Positions 47,465 to 56,194 of a DNA stretch of 64,000 nt are shown in pieces. The stretch lies in the NCBI RefSeq assembly GCF_036323495.1, contig NZ_AP028947.1, positions 992,001-1,056,000 of the forward strand. Direction: 5' to 3'. How positions within the stretch are numbered: position 1 is the stretch's first letter; every line of letters begins with the position of its first letter. Source of the stretch: Limnobacter thiooxidans (GTDB taxonomy: Bacteria > Pseudomonadota > Gammaproteobacteria > Burkholderiales > Burkholderiaceae_B). Below the pieces are notes generated by a model. The model searched no databases. It saw nothing but the letters and a program-made list of their open reading frames with translations, and had not been told where the DNA came from. Both the position numbers and the translations under genes were made by a program.

Positions 47465-49312
47465 ATGGCATGGACCGGCAAAGTACTGCGCGTTAACCTG
47501 ACTACAGGCACCTGTACAACTGAAGACTTGAGAATGGATTGGGCGAAAAGCTACCTTGGCCAGCGTGGTTTGGCCACCAAGTACTTCGTGGAAGAAGTCA
47601 GCGCGAAAGTGGATCCACTTTCACCTGAAAACAAACTGATTTATGCAACTGGCCCTTTGACGGGCACCATGGCCTCAACCGGTGGCCGTTACTCTGTGAT
47701 CACCAAGGGTCCATTGACTGGCGCAATCGCCTGTTCAAACTCGGGCGGCTACTTTGGCAACGAGTTAAAAAGTGCCGGGTGGGACATGGTCATCATGGAA
47801 GGCAAGTCCCCGAAGCCCGTGTACCTGTTGATTGAAAACGAAAACGCGAAACTGATGGATGCATCGGACTTGTGGGGCAAGAGCGTGTGGGACACAGAAC
47901 CCGCCATCAAGACCAAGCACCAGGACCCGCTGATGCGTGTGTGCTCGATTGGCAAGGCCGGTGAAAACCAGGTGCTGTATGCAGCGATCGTGAACGATCT
48001 GCACCGTGCTGCTGGACGTTCTGGTGTGGGTGCCGTCATGGGCTCCAAGAATGTGAAAGCCATTGCAGTTCGTGGCACCAAGGGTGTTGGCAATATTTCC
48101 AACCCCAAGGAATTCATGAAGGTGACTTACGAGAAGAAAAAAATTCTCGCCGAGAACGCTGTGACCGGCACAGGCCTGCCCACCTACGGCACGCAGGTGT
48201 TGATGAACGTGATCAACGAAATGGGCGCGATGCCCACGAACAACCACCGTGACGTGATTTTTGATGGCGCCAAAGACATTTCCGGCGAAAAAATGCACGA
48301 GCCACGCAAAACCGACGGCAAGGCCAACCTGGTGACCAACCAGGCCTGCTTCGGTTGCACCATTGCCTGCGGTCGCATTTCAAAAATTGATGAAACCCAT
48401 TTCACCGTAGAAAACAAGCCGCAATACCATGGCGCATCTGGCGGCTTGGAATATGAGGCAGCCTGGGCACTGGGTTCATCCAATGGCGTGAATGACCTGG
48501 AAGCGCTGACCTATGTCAACTTCCTGTGTAACGAGCACGGCATTGATCCGATTTCTTTGGGTGCCACCATTTCCGCAGTGATGGAATTGTATGAAATGGG
48601 CGTGTTGACTGAAGCACAACTTGGTTGCAAAGCCCCGTTTGGTTCTGCCCAGGCCTTGGTGAAGTTGTCTGAAGACACTTGCAACGCCGTGGGCTTTGGC
48701 GTGGAAATAGGACAGGGCTCCAAGCGCCTGACAGAAAAGTATGGTCAGCCCCAGCTGTCCATGAGCGTGAAAGGCCAGGAATTCCCGGCCTACGATTCAC
48801 GCGGCATTCAGGGCATGGGCTTGGCCTATGCCACATCCAACCGCGGTGCCTGCCACTTGCGCGGCTACACCGTCGCATCCGAAGTCTTGGGTATTCCTGT
48901 TAAAACAGACCCGTTGGTGACCGATGGAAAAGCCGGTTTGGTCAAGGCTTTCCAAGATGCAACAGCCATTTTTGATTCAGCCGGTATTTGCGTGTTCACC
49001 AGCTTTGCATGGACCCTGGCTGATGTTCAGCCCCAGGTGGCTGCTGCCTGTGGTGACGAGTTCGACATGGCTAACCTGGAAACCATGGGCGAGCGCATCT
49101 GGAACATGGAGCGCCAGTTCAACCTGGAAGCTGGTTTCACCAAGGCCGACGACGACCTGCCAGCACGCTTGAAGAAAGACGCTGCAAAGGTGGGCCCCGC
49201 CAAAGGCCTGGTCAACGGCATCGACAAAATGTTGCCCGAGTACTATGACCTGCGCGGCTGGGACACCGAAGGTCGACCAACTTCCGCCACACTGGAGCGT
49301 TTGGGGCTATGA
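47465..49312 (+). CDS. Tungsten-type aldehyde ferredoxin oxidoreductase (AorB-like)
   Basis: Predicted to oxidise aldehydes to acids, or the reverse, with a tungsten (or molybdenum) bis-pterin. The 615-residue protein has the AOR N-domain (KVLRVNLTTGTC...YLGQRGLATKYF, GPLTGT, GGRYSVITKGPLTG) and cluster cysteines C295, C298 and C302 in ACFGCTIACGR, with a fourth probable Cys in SAGICVF. It sits between the ferredoxin and the NADH-type flavoprotein and overlaps the latter by four bases, matching the three-subunit bacterial Aor type. Confidence 0.93.
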   Translation: MAWTGKVLRVNLTTGTCTTEDLRMDWAKSYLGQRGLATKYFVEEVSAKVDPLSPENKLIYATGPLTGTMASTGGRYSVITKGPLTGAIACSNSGGYFGNELKSAGWDMVIMEGKSPKPVYLLIENENAKLMDASDLWGKSVWDTEPAIKTKHQDPLMRVCSIGKAGENQVLYAAIVNDLHRAAGRSGVGAVMGSKNVKAIAVRGTKGVGNISNPKEFMKVTYEKKKILAENAVTGTGLPTYGTQVLMNVINEMGAMPTNNHRDVIFDGAKDISGEKMHEPRKTDGKANLVTNQACFGCTIACGRISKIDETHFTVENKPQYHGASGGLEYEAAWALGSSNGVNDLEALTYVNFLCNEHGIDPISLGATISAVMELYEMGVLTEAQLGCKAPFGSAQALVKLSEDTCNAVGFGVEIGQGSKRLTEKYGQPQLSMSVKGQEFPAYDSRGIQGMGLAYATSNRGACHLRGYTVASEVLGIPVKTDPLVTDGKAGLVKAFQDATAIFDSAGICVFTSFAWTLADVQPQVAAACGDEFDMANLETMGERIWNMERQFNLEAGFTKADDDLPARLKKDAAKVGPAKGLVNGIDKMLPEYYDLRGWDTEGRPTSATLERLGL

Positions 49313-50718
49313 CTGTATCCACTCCCGTAAAGGGTTCTCTGAGGCACGTTATCCTGGGTAACGGGCCAGCGGGGGTGGTCGCTGCCGAGCAGATTCGCAA
49401 GCAGCGGCCGCGCGATTCAATCGTGATGGTGGGTGCCGAACCGGAACCCCCATATTCCCGCATGGCCATTCCCTACCTGCTGATTGGCAAAGTGGGCGAG
49501 AAAGGCACATACCTTCGCAAAGACCCAGACCATTTCAAGAAGCAGAACATTCAGGAAGTGCAAGCCCGTGCAACCCAGCTGGACACGGCGGGCAAGAAAG
49601 TGATGCTGGACAATGGCGATGTGCTTGAATACGACAAGCTGCTGATTGCCACAGGCGCACGCCCAATTTCACCGCCCATTCCGGGGGTGAATTTGCCCGG
49701 TGTGCACCCGTGCTGGACGCTGGAAAACGCCCGGCAGATCATTGAGCTGGCCAAGCCTGGTTCACGTGTGTTGCAAATGGGTGCGGGCTTTATCGGCTGC
49801 ATCATCATGGAAGCACTGGCCTTGCGCGGTGTGAAGCTGACCGTGGTCGAAATGGGCAACCGCATGGTGCCCCGCATGATGACCGAAGGCGCAGGTTCCA
49901 TGATCCGTGACTGGTGTATCAAAAAAGGCGTGAATGTGTATTGCTCCACCCGCGTGGAAGCAATCGAACAAGGCGGTCAGCCTGTTCAACCCTCTGAGCA
50001 AGGCCTGATCGGCAAGATTACATCCGCACTTGGTTTTGGTGGTGGAGGTAATAATGCTGTGCTTGCTGCCAAGGACAGTGCACCCTTGCGCGTGAAGTTG
50101 TCCAACGGCGAAGTGCTGGAAGTGGACCTTGTTATTTCCGCAACAGGTGTGAAACCCAACCTGGACTTTCTTGAAGGCAGTGGTCTTGAACTGGATCAGG
50201 GTTTGCTGGTTGATGACCACATGCAGACCAACATCAAGGATGTGTATGCTGCCGGTGACGTGGCTCAGGTTCGTGACTTCTCCACGGGTGAAAAAACCGT
50301 GAACATGATTCAGCCTGCTGCTGCCGACGACGCACGAATTGCCGCCCAGAACATGATGGGGCAGGGCACGAGTACGCAGGGAAGCCTGGCCATGAACGTA
50401 CTGGATACCTTGGGTTTGATTGCTGCCTCGTTTGGCCAGTGGTGGGGCGCTGAGGGTGGGCAAAGCGTTGAGTTGCAAAACAAGGACGAGTTTTCCTACA
50501 TGCGTTTGGAGTTTCTCGACGATGTGCTGATTGGTGCAACCAGTTTGGGGCTAACGAACCATGTTGGCGTCATGCGGGGGCTGATTCAGGGCAAAATCCA
50601 CTTGGGTGAATGGAAAGACCATTTGCTTGAAGATCCAACCCGATTAATGGAAGCCTATCTGGCTTGCGCTCAGTCACAAAGCACATGGAAATTACCTTCA
50701 AACTCTTTGCAACACTGA
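49309..50718 (+). CDS. FAD-dependent NAD(P)H oxidoreductase subunit (AorC-like)
   Basis: The 469-residue flavoprotein has an N-terminal FAD site (VILGNGPAGVVAAEQIRK), an NAD site (RVLQMGAGFIGCIIMEALAL) and the second FAD motif (TNIKDVYAAGDVAQV). It probably couples AorAB to NAD. The coding region overlaps the MoaD-like gene by 34 bases. Confidence 0.88.
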   Translation: MTVSTPVKGSLRHVILGNGPAGVVAAEQIRKQRPRDSIVMVGAEPEPPYSRMAIPYLLIGKVGEKGTYLRKDPDHFKKQNIQEVQARATQLDTAGKKVMLDNGDVLEYDKLLIATGARPISPPIPGVNLPGVHPCWTLENARQIIELAKPGSRVLQMGAGFIGCIIMEALALRGVKLTVVEMGNRMVPRMMTEGAGSMIRDWCIKKGVNVYCSTRVEAIEQGGQPVQPSEQGLIGKITSALGFGGGGNNAVLAAKDSAPLRVKLSNGEVLEVDLVISATGVKPNLDFLEGSGLELDQGLLVDDHMQTNIKDVYAAGDVAQVRDFSTGEKTVNMIQPAAADDARIAAQNMMGQGTSTQGSLAMNVLDTLGLIAASFGQWWGAEGGQSVELQNKDEFSYMRLEFLDDVLIGATSLGLTNHVGVMRGLIQGKIHLGEWKDHLLEDPTRLMEAYLACAQSQSTWKLPSNSLQH

Positions 50719-50936
50719 CCGACTACTTGCCTTCGAACCGCGTGGACAACGCGGTTCACCTGCAAGTCAAAGATGGCAGCACCGTGCAGCAAATCATCGA
50801 CCAGTTTCACCTGCCTGAAAAACTGACCCACCTGGTGTTGGTTAATGGGGTGTACGTGGACCCGGCCGATCGCAGTACCAAAGTATTGACCCCCGACGAT
50901 GTGTTGGCCATTTGGCCGCCCATCGCGGGTGGTTGA
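50685..50936 (+). CDS. MoaD/ThiS-family sulfur carrier
   Basis: The 83-residue ubiquitin-like protein ends in the diglycine tail PPIAGG required for adenylation and thiocarboxylate formation. Placed in the aor operon, it probably supplies sulfur for the tungsten pterin cofactor. The start MEITFKLF is chosen over an upstream in-frame start inside aorC. Confidence 0.88.
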   Translation: MEITFKLFATLTDYLPSNRVDNAVHLQVKDGSTVQQIIDQFHLPEKLTHLVLVNGVYVDPADRSTKVLTPDDVLAIWPPIAGG

Positions 50937-50944
50937 TTTGTTCG

Positions 50945-51247
50945 ATGACCATATTCAACACTGACGTGGCGCTCGACATGTCGTGCACCGAGCGCGAGTT
51001 ACTGCGCTGGGTCGACATGATTGCGTCGCTTTTCCCCAAGTGCGGCACCGGTGATTCCTATGCGGACTTCGCGCTTGAGGGTGGTACTGCGCGTATTGCG
51101 TGGAAGTTGTTGCCCGACCGCGTTATAGCCTTGGTGCGGTTGAAACGAATGGAAGTCACGCTGGCGTATTCCGATGGGGTTCCAGTGGAAGCGAGGGCGC
51201 ATTTTTCAAAGCAGTTTCAGATGCACACGCTGAGAGGCGGTGGCTAG
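50945..51247 (+). CDS. Hypothetical protein at the end of the aor operon
   Basis: A 100-residue acidic/hydrophobic protein without recognised domain (MTIFNTDVALDMSCTERELLRWVDMIASLFPKCG...). No signal or membrane helix. It begins nine bases after the MoaD-like gene and is presumably cotranscribed; a role in cofactor insertion or assembly of the tungsten enzyme is only inference. The C-terminus runs directly into the start of repeat copy C. The ribosome-binding site is poor. Confidence 0.6.
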   Translation: MTIFNTDVALDMSCTERELLRWVDMIASLFPKCGTGDSYADFALEGGTARIAWKLLPDRVIALVRLKRMEVTLAYSDGVPVEARAHFSKQFQMHTLRGGG

Positions 51248-51249
51248 CG

Positions 51250-51777
51250 CTTTTTGCGCAGACTTTGTTCGGTGTTCTTCACAGCTCATCTCGCCTTGGA
51301 CGCGGCCGATGTTGCGCGGGCTTTGCTCGATGTTCGTTGCTGCTCATCTCGCCTTGGTCAAGGCTTGTTTCCTGCCTTGTTGGTTCTGGCTTGGGGCATG
51401 CGAAACGCAAAAGCGTCTTCGCATCGATTCCTAACGGAATCGCCCCTCGCTGCGAATCAGCCGGGAAGCCTTGCCCTGAATCGGCAAGATGATGCAGCAA
51501 ACAAACACCTCACTGGCTGCGAACTTGCGCCGGAGAAAGGGCAGGTGATTCAATCATCGCCGGAAGCCACTGCAAGCTTGAGTGAGTCGCTGAAAGTTTT
51601 CTTAAGTCGCAGGTCACTCACCGCAAGTCGCAGGCGGAGCCCGTTCGAGTTTGCGAAGGCAGCATAGCCCTCGCACCGCCATTCAAAACGGGGACTAAAG
51701 GCTTTCTGGCGGAAGTAGGGCATGCGCCTGAGCAAATGAAGAACGAATTATGCGCCTGAGCAAACAAAGACCGCAGC
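51250..51777. repeat. Long intergenic repeat, copy C
   Basis: About 530 non-coding bases closely matching copy A over roughly 51327-51534. Contains two diverged units of about 58 bp (51269, 51327), hairpins at 51398-51424 and 51425-51442, the conserved block ending ACTTGCGCCGG, a truncated palindromic module (51676-51712) and two ATGCGCC units 28 bp apart (51722, 51750). It separates the aor operon from a convergent DUF1850 gene; no terminator T-run was seen before it. Confidence 0.8.
51676..51712. repeat. Deleted palindromic module in copy C
   Basis: Keeps the outer CCGCCATTC edge and the right arm ending GGCTTTCTGGCGG but lacks about 105 central bases present in copies A and B, as if excised. 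Confidence 0.75.
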
Positions 51778-51783
51778 CCGTGC

Positions 51784-52179
51784 CTATGGAACCGGCCTGA
51801 TCGTGAACGACTCCGAGTGCAGCGCTTTAAAGCTGTCAAAGTCGATGCATTCACCAACCTGGTAGGTCACGGCATCAATCGCGCAAAGCTTCCAGTTGTC
51901 AGGCGTCAATTCCGAGTTGGCCAGTGAAATCGATGTCAGTTCAACTGCCTGTAAGGGCTTCCATCGGTACCAGCCATCCTGAAGCACGGCATGGGGTGCT
52001 GGGTCTATTCCGGCGCCACTGCCCTTGACGAAGGTTTCTCGCAAGCTCAATTGTTCGCCAGAAATTTTCCAGTGCTCCACCCACTGCGTTTTCTCAATCG
52101 AGTGTGTCCAACTCAGGGAAAACAGCAAACCTGCCAGGCAAGCTGCTGATTTCCCCGCGATGAAAACGCACAAGCTCAT
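51784..52179 (-). CDS. DUF1850 domain protein
   Basis: The 131-residue protein has an N-terminal hydrophobic export or anchor segment (about 4-25) and a small DUF1850 domain (VEHWKISGEQLSLRETFVKGSGAGIDPAPHAVLQDGWYRWKP). The family usually accompanies TRAP permease fusions, and here its start overlaps the TRAP permease stop by four bases. Its function is unknown; a periplasmic accessory of the transporter is likely. Confidence 0.85.
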   Translation of the reverse strand: MSLCVFIAGKSAACLAGLLFSLSWTHSIEKTQWVEHWKISGEQLSLRETFVKGSGAGIDPAPHAVLQDGWYRWKPLQAVELTSISLANSELTPDNWKLCAIDAVTYQVGECIDFDSFKALHSESFTIRPVP

Positions 52180-54275
52180 GCGGTTTGAAGTTTACTTTTC
52201 ACTGCCCGCACGTTGCGCCAAGCCAGATAGCCGAACACCACGGCCAGTGCAAATCCGATTTCATCAGTTACAGGCAAGGCAGCAATCAGCGTGAATGCGC
52301 TGGTCATTGCAAGTACGCGCAACCAGACTGGAAGTTTGGTACCCAAATAGCCAATCACCGCTGCTCCCCACAAACTGATCGCAAGCACTGTTTTTACAAC
52401 AATATAAATCACCGCTGGAACGTAACCAATTTCACTGGCCAATGGGCCACCGTCTTGCAGCATCAGTGCAGGGGTGTACACCGCCATGAACGGGATGACA
52501 AACCCTGCTGCGGCAATTTTCACGGCTTCAATTGAAATGGTCAGGCCCCGTTCCTTGGCAATGGGTGCTGCTGCAAAGCAGGCCAGTGCAACCGGGGGCG
52601 TCAGGTCTGCAAGGATGCCGAAATAGAACACGAACATGTGGCTGATGATCAACGGTACCCCCAGTTGTTCCAATGCGGGCCCGGCAATGCTGGATGTGAT
52701 GATGTAGTTCGGAATGGTGGGTATGCCCATGCCAAGCACAATGCAGGTGATCATCGTCAATATCAGTGACAGGAACAGGCTATTCTCGCCCACGCTGACC
52801 ACAAACTGACCGAACGTGTTTGCCGCACCTGTCAGCGTCATCGTGCCGATGATAATGCCCACCATGGCACAGGCCACACCCACCGGCAGGGCGGATTTGG
52901 CACCGTCTGCCAGAGAGTCGCGGCAAGCTTTCAACGTTTCACGTCCACCTTTGTTCAGCGCATTGATTGCAATCAGCGCCAGAATGGCGCCAGCAATGAC
53001 CCAAATACCGAACTGCAGGAACGCGGCACATACCACACCCAGACCGATCCAGAACAAAATACGAATCACGGTACTTGGCAAACCAATCGCAATGGACGCA
53101 CCCAAAATCAGCACCACCGTGAAAGCCAGCCCCACCGTGCCTGCAAACAGTGGCGTGTACCCACCCACCAGCAGCCAAACCAGTGCCACAAGCGGAATGA
53201 CCAAATACCACTGTTCCTTGACCGCTTTCAATGGTGAGGGCAGATCTTTTTTGTCCAGACCTTTCAGGCCATGTTTGCCGGCCTCCAGGTGCACCATCCA
53301 GAATGCCCCGAAGAAATACAACACCGCTGGAATGATGGCCGCTTTCACAATTTCTGAATAGGCCACGCCCAGTGTTTCGGCCATGATGAAGGCTACTGCA
53401 CCCATCACAGGTGGCATCAATTGTCCGCCCATGGATGCGGTGGATTCCACTCCACCTGCAAACGCGGCCCGGTAGCCAAACCGCTTCATCAATGGAATGG
53501 TGAATTGGCCTGTTGTAACTACGTTGGCGACACCCGAACCTGAAATGGTTCCCATCAAGGCGGAGGACACCACGGCAACTTTGGCTGCACCACCTTGCGC
53601 ATGGCCTACCAGACCCAATGCGAAGTCGGTGAACAGTTTGATCATGCCTGCTTTTTCAAGAAAAGCTCCGAACAGGATGAACAGGAAAATATACGAGGCT
53701 GATACATACGTGGGAATGCCATAAATACCCTCGGTGCCGTAGGCCATGTGCTCGATCACCTGGTGAAAGTCGTAACCGCGGTGGTCGAAAGGTGCTGGCA
53801 GGTACTGGCCAAACAGGCAGTAGGCAAAAAATGTTCCGCAAATAATCGGCAGTGCAGGGCCCATCAGCAACCAAGTGGCAACAAACACGGTGGCAATGGC
53901 CAACATGCCGAGGTAAATATCCAGTTCAGTGGGGTCGCCCGCTCGAATCAGCAGTGGTTCGTATTCCACCCATTGATAGCCTGCTACGCAAACAGCTGAC
54001 AAGGCCAGGATCCAGGCCATGGCTTTGAAAGCCACATTCTTGTTCATGGCAATCAGCGGGAACGTCAGTAACAACAAAAATCCCACATGGCAGGCCCGTT
54101 GAACCTGACTGGACAGGTCAAAAAGGTGGGCGGCAGTAGCAATTTGAAACGTTGAAAGCAGGACGGCAATCCAGAAAAGTAGCCGGCCTTCAAAAGACTG
54201 CGTGAAGCCTGCAGCAGTGGGGTCATGAAAACCCGGATTTGCGTCAATGGGGTAGGTAGTAGGAATATTGGACAT
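52176..54275 (-). CDS. TRAP transporter 4TM/12TM fused permease
   Basis: The 699-residue inner-membrane protein fuses the small (DctQ-like) and large (DctM-like) subunits, about 16 or more helices. DctM-type motifs include GVANVVTTGQFTIPLMKRFGYRAAFAGGVESTASMGGQLMPPVMGAVAFIMAE and GMGIPTIPNYIITS. It partners the TAXI binding protein 113 bases upstream. The substrate is unknown; TAXI systems often carry dicarboxylates or amino acids. Confidence 0.93.
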   Translation of the reverse strand: MSNIPTTYPIDANPGFHDPTAAGFTQSFEGRLLFWIAVLLSTFQIATAAHLFDLSSQVQRACHVGFLLLLTFPLIAMNKNVAFKAMAWILALSAVCVAGYQWVEYEPLLIRAGDPTELDIYLGMLAIATVFVATWLLMGPALPIICGTFFAYCLFGQYLPAPFDHRGYDFHQVIEHMAYGTEGIYGIPTYVSASYIFLFILFGAFLEKAGMIKLFTDFALGLVGHAQGGAAKVAVVSSALMGTISGSGVANVVTTGQFTIPLMKRFGYRAAFAGGVESTASMGGQLMPPVMGAVAFIMAETLGVAYSEIVKAAIIPAVLYFFGAFWMVHLEAGKHGLKGLDKKDLPSPLKAVKEQWYLVIPLVALVWLLVGGYTPLFAGTVGLAFTVVLILGASIAIGLPSTVIRILFWIGLGVVCAAFLQFGIWVIAGAILALIAINALNKGGRETLKACRDSLADGAKSALPVGVACAMVGIIIGTMTLTGAANTFGQFVVSVGENSLFLSLILTMITCIVLGMGIPTIPNYIITSSIAGPALEQLGVPLIISHMFVFYFGILADLTPPVALACFAAAPIAKERGLTISIEAVKIAAAGFVIPFMAVYTPALMLQDGGPLASEIGYVPAVIYIVVKTVLAISLWGAAVIGYLGTKLPVWLRVLAMTSAFTLIAALPVTDEIGFALAVVFGYLAWRNVRAVKSKLQTA

Positions 54276-54388
54276 GGGCAGGAAGCCCGGAACGGGCTAC
54301 AAGGTAATTGAGGTTGAAAGCCACCCCCCGGCGGGATGTGGCAGCTTCGACAACTAATGCAACTGTGACAGCTGTTGCAACCGCCCGC

Positions 54389-55345
54389 TTACTTGATCAA
54401 GCCTTTTTCTTTGTAAAACTTCTCTGCACCGGGGTGCAAGGGCACTGGCATACCCTGCAAGGCGTTTTCAAACTTGATTGCTTCGGCTGCCTTGTGGGCT
54501 GAGCGCAAGGCGGGCAGGTTTTCCCACAGCAGCTTGGTCATTTGATAAGCCGCTTCATCCGAAACGTCCGAATGGGTAATCAGGAAGTTCACGATTGCTG
54601 CTGTGGGTACATCCTTGGTTTGCCCTTGGTAGGTACCGGCAGGAATGGTGCCTTCAACATAAGGTGCCCCCAGTTTTTTAACCACGCTTGCCGGTACTGC
54701 CACCATATTCACTTCCATCGATGCAGACAGGTCTTTCAAGGAAGCCACACCCAGCCCGGCCGACTGCAATGTTGCATCCAACTGGCGGTTTTTCATCAGC
54801 TCCACAGATTCGGCATAGGGCAGGTATTCTGTTTTGCCCAGGTCTTTATAGCCAAGGCCTGCCGCACCCAAAATGGCACGTGCGTTCAATTCAGTGCCCG
54901 ACTTGGCTGCACCCACAGAAAGTCCCTTGCCCTTCAGTTGTTCGAGTGTGGTAATACCAGAGGATTTCGACGCCACAATTTGAACGTAGTTGGGGTAGAT
55001 TGCTGCAATGCCGCGCAGTTTTTTCAAAGGAGCTTTGAAGCCTGCGTCTGCATCGCCTTCCCAAGCCAGCTTCACTGAATCACCCAGAGAAATACCCAAT
55101 TCTCCGCGACCTTGTTGCAGTAGGTTCAGGTTTTCAACAGATGCTTTGGTCGCTTGAACCTGGGTGCGCGCACCTTTGATGTTGTCGCCGTACACTTTGG
55201 AAAGAGCGACACCAATCGGGTAATAAATGCCTGATGTACCGCCTGTCAGGATGTTGATGAATTCGGCTTTGGCTGGTGTTGCTGCAAATACCAAGCCAGT
55301 GATTGTGGCAGCCAGAATGGCAGTTTTTGCTGTGCGAAACATCAT
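54389..55345 (-). CDS. TAXI-family TRAP transporter solute-binding protein
   Basis: The 318-residue exported receptor has a signal peptide (ending ATPAKA) and TAXI-type sequence FINILTGGTSGIYYPIGVALSKVYGDNI, then RTQVQATKASVENLNLLQQGRGELGISLGDSVKLAWEG. The ATG at 55345 is preceded by AGGAGG at eight bases. First gene of the TAXI-TRAP-DUF1850 transcript. Confidence 0.93.
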   Translation of the reverse strand: MMFRTAKTAILAATITGLVFAATPAKAEFINILTGGTSGIYYPIGVALSKVYGDNIKGARTQVQATKASVENLNLLQQGRGELGISLGDSVKLAWEGDADAGFKAPLKKLRGIAAIYPNYVQIVASKSSGITTLEQLKGKGLSVGAAKSGTELNARAILGAAGLGYKDLGKTEYLPYAESVELMKNRQLDATLQSAGLGVASLKDLSASMEVNMVAVPASVVKKLGAPYVEGTIPAGTYQGQTKDVPTAAIVNFLITHSDVSDEAAYQMTKLLWENLPALRSAHKAAEAIKFENALQGMPVPLHPGAEKFYKEKGLIK

Positions 55346-55483
55346 GCGGAAATCCTCCTGAGTGGTGTTGTCATGTTTTGGTTGTGGCTTGAATATCCCC
55401 GAGAACGCAACAGGTTGCAAGGCGCAAGTCCCTGTTTTTCCGAAAAATAAGGGAAAATACGAATGGGGATTACTCCCGGTTAT

Positions 55484-56194
55484 TCAGTCGCCAAAGCCAG
55501 GTGGTTTTCTTCCAAAACCCTGACTCCAAGCCCAAAATGCCAGCTCGAAGTCGGTTTGCACACCAACTTTTTGCCGGATCTGTGACAGGTTGTTACTCAC
55601 CGTCTTGCTGCTGATCCCCAGGCTGGTTGCCACCTGATCAATTGTTTTTCCCTCTACCAACAACCGCACTACATCGACCTCTCGTGGGGTTAACCCACTG
55701 GTGTTTGTGGTCGCACCGTCCACCGAATGGCCTTCCGCTTCATGCACGGGCAATCCAGGTTGCGAGTGAACGTTTTCGATAATCAATCCTTGGCTTTGAA
55801 TGTCCGGTGACACATGGGTTTGTTCGTTCATGGCTTTTCGCAAGGCGATGATCAACTCATCCGGATCGCTTGATTTGGTGACATATCCTTTGGCACCTTG
55901 TTCCAGTGCTTTGCTCGCCACCACAGGGCTGTCGTGCATCGACAGAACCACCAAGGGCAAACGCGGCCATTTCAGCCGCACCCGTTTGATGAGTTCCAGC
56001 CCACTTTGGCCAGGCATGCTGATGTCGAGCACCAGTGCGTCGCACGGGATTGTTTTAAGTAAAGCGAAGGCCTCCTCCGCATTGCAGGCCTCACCAACCA
56101 CTCGCAGATCATGTTCAGTGTCGATAAAGCGCTTGTACCCTGAGCGCACCGCCGCATGGTCGTCAACCAGGATAATTCGGGATTCAAGGGACAT
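55484..56194 (-). CDS. NarL/FixJ-type response regulator
   Basis: The 236-residue regulator has a receiver domain with phosphoacceptor D57 (LVLDISMPG), acidic pair D11-D12 and Lys in KGYVTKSS, and a LuxR-type HTH (LTPREVDVVRLLVEGKTIDQVATSLGISSKTVSNNLSQIRQKVG). It overlaps the partner kinase gene by 11 bases. Such pairs (for example PedS2/PedR2, ExaDE or AgmR) control quinoprotein alcohol systems, and the position suggests a similar role here. Confidence 0.92.
   Translation of the reverse strand: MSLESRIILVDDHAAVRSGYKRFIDTEHDLRVVGEACNAEEAFALLKTIPCDALVLDISMPGQSGLELIKRVRLKWPRLPLVVLSMHDSPVVASKALEQGAKGYVTKSSDPDELIIALRKAMNEQTHVSPDIQSQGLIIENVHSQPGLPVHEAEGHSVDGATTNTSGLTPREVDVVRLLVEGKTIDQVATSLGISSKTVSNNLSQIRQKVGVQTDFELAFWAWSQGFGRKPPGFGD

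Noticed and set aside
15466..51777. Insertion sequence carrying the repeats
   Set aside because: No transposase or fragment of one was found in or near any copy, and no target-site duplication was evident.
55390..55480. Sigma-54 promoter before the TAXI-TRAP genes
   Set aside because: Only a GG/GC pair with correct spacing but poor flanking boxes was found on the minus strand.
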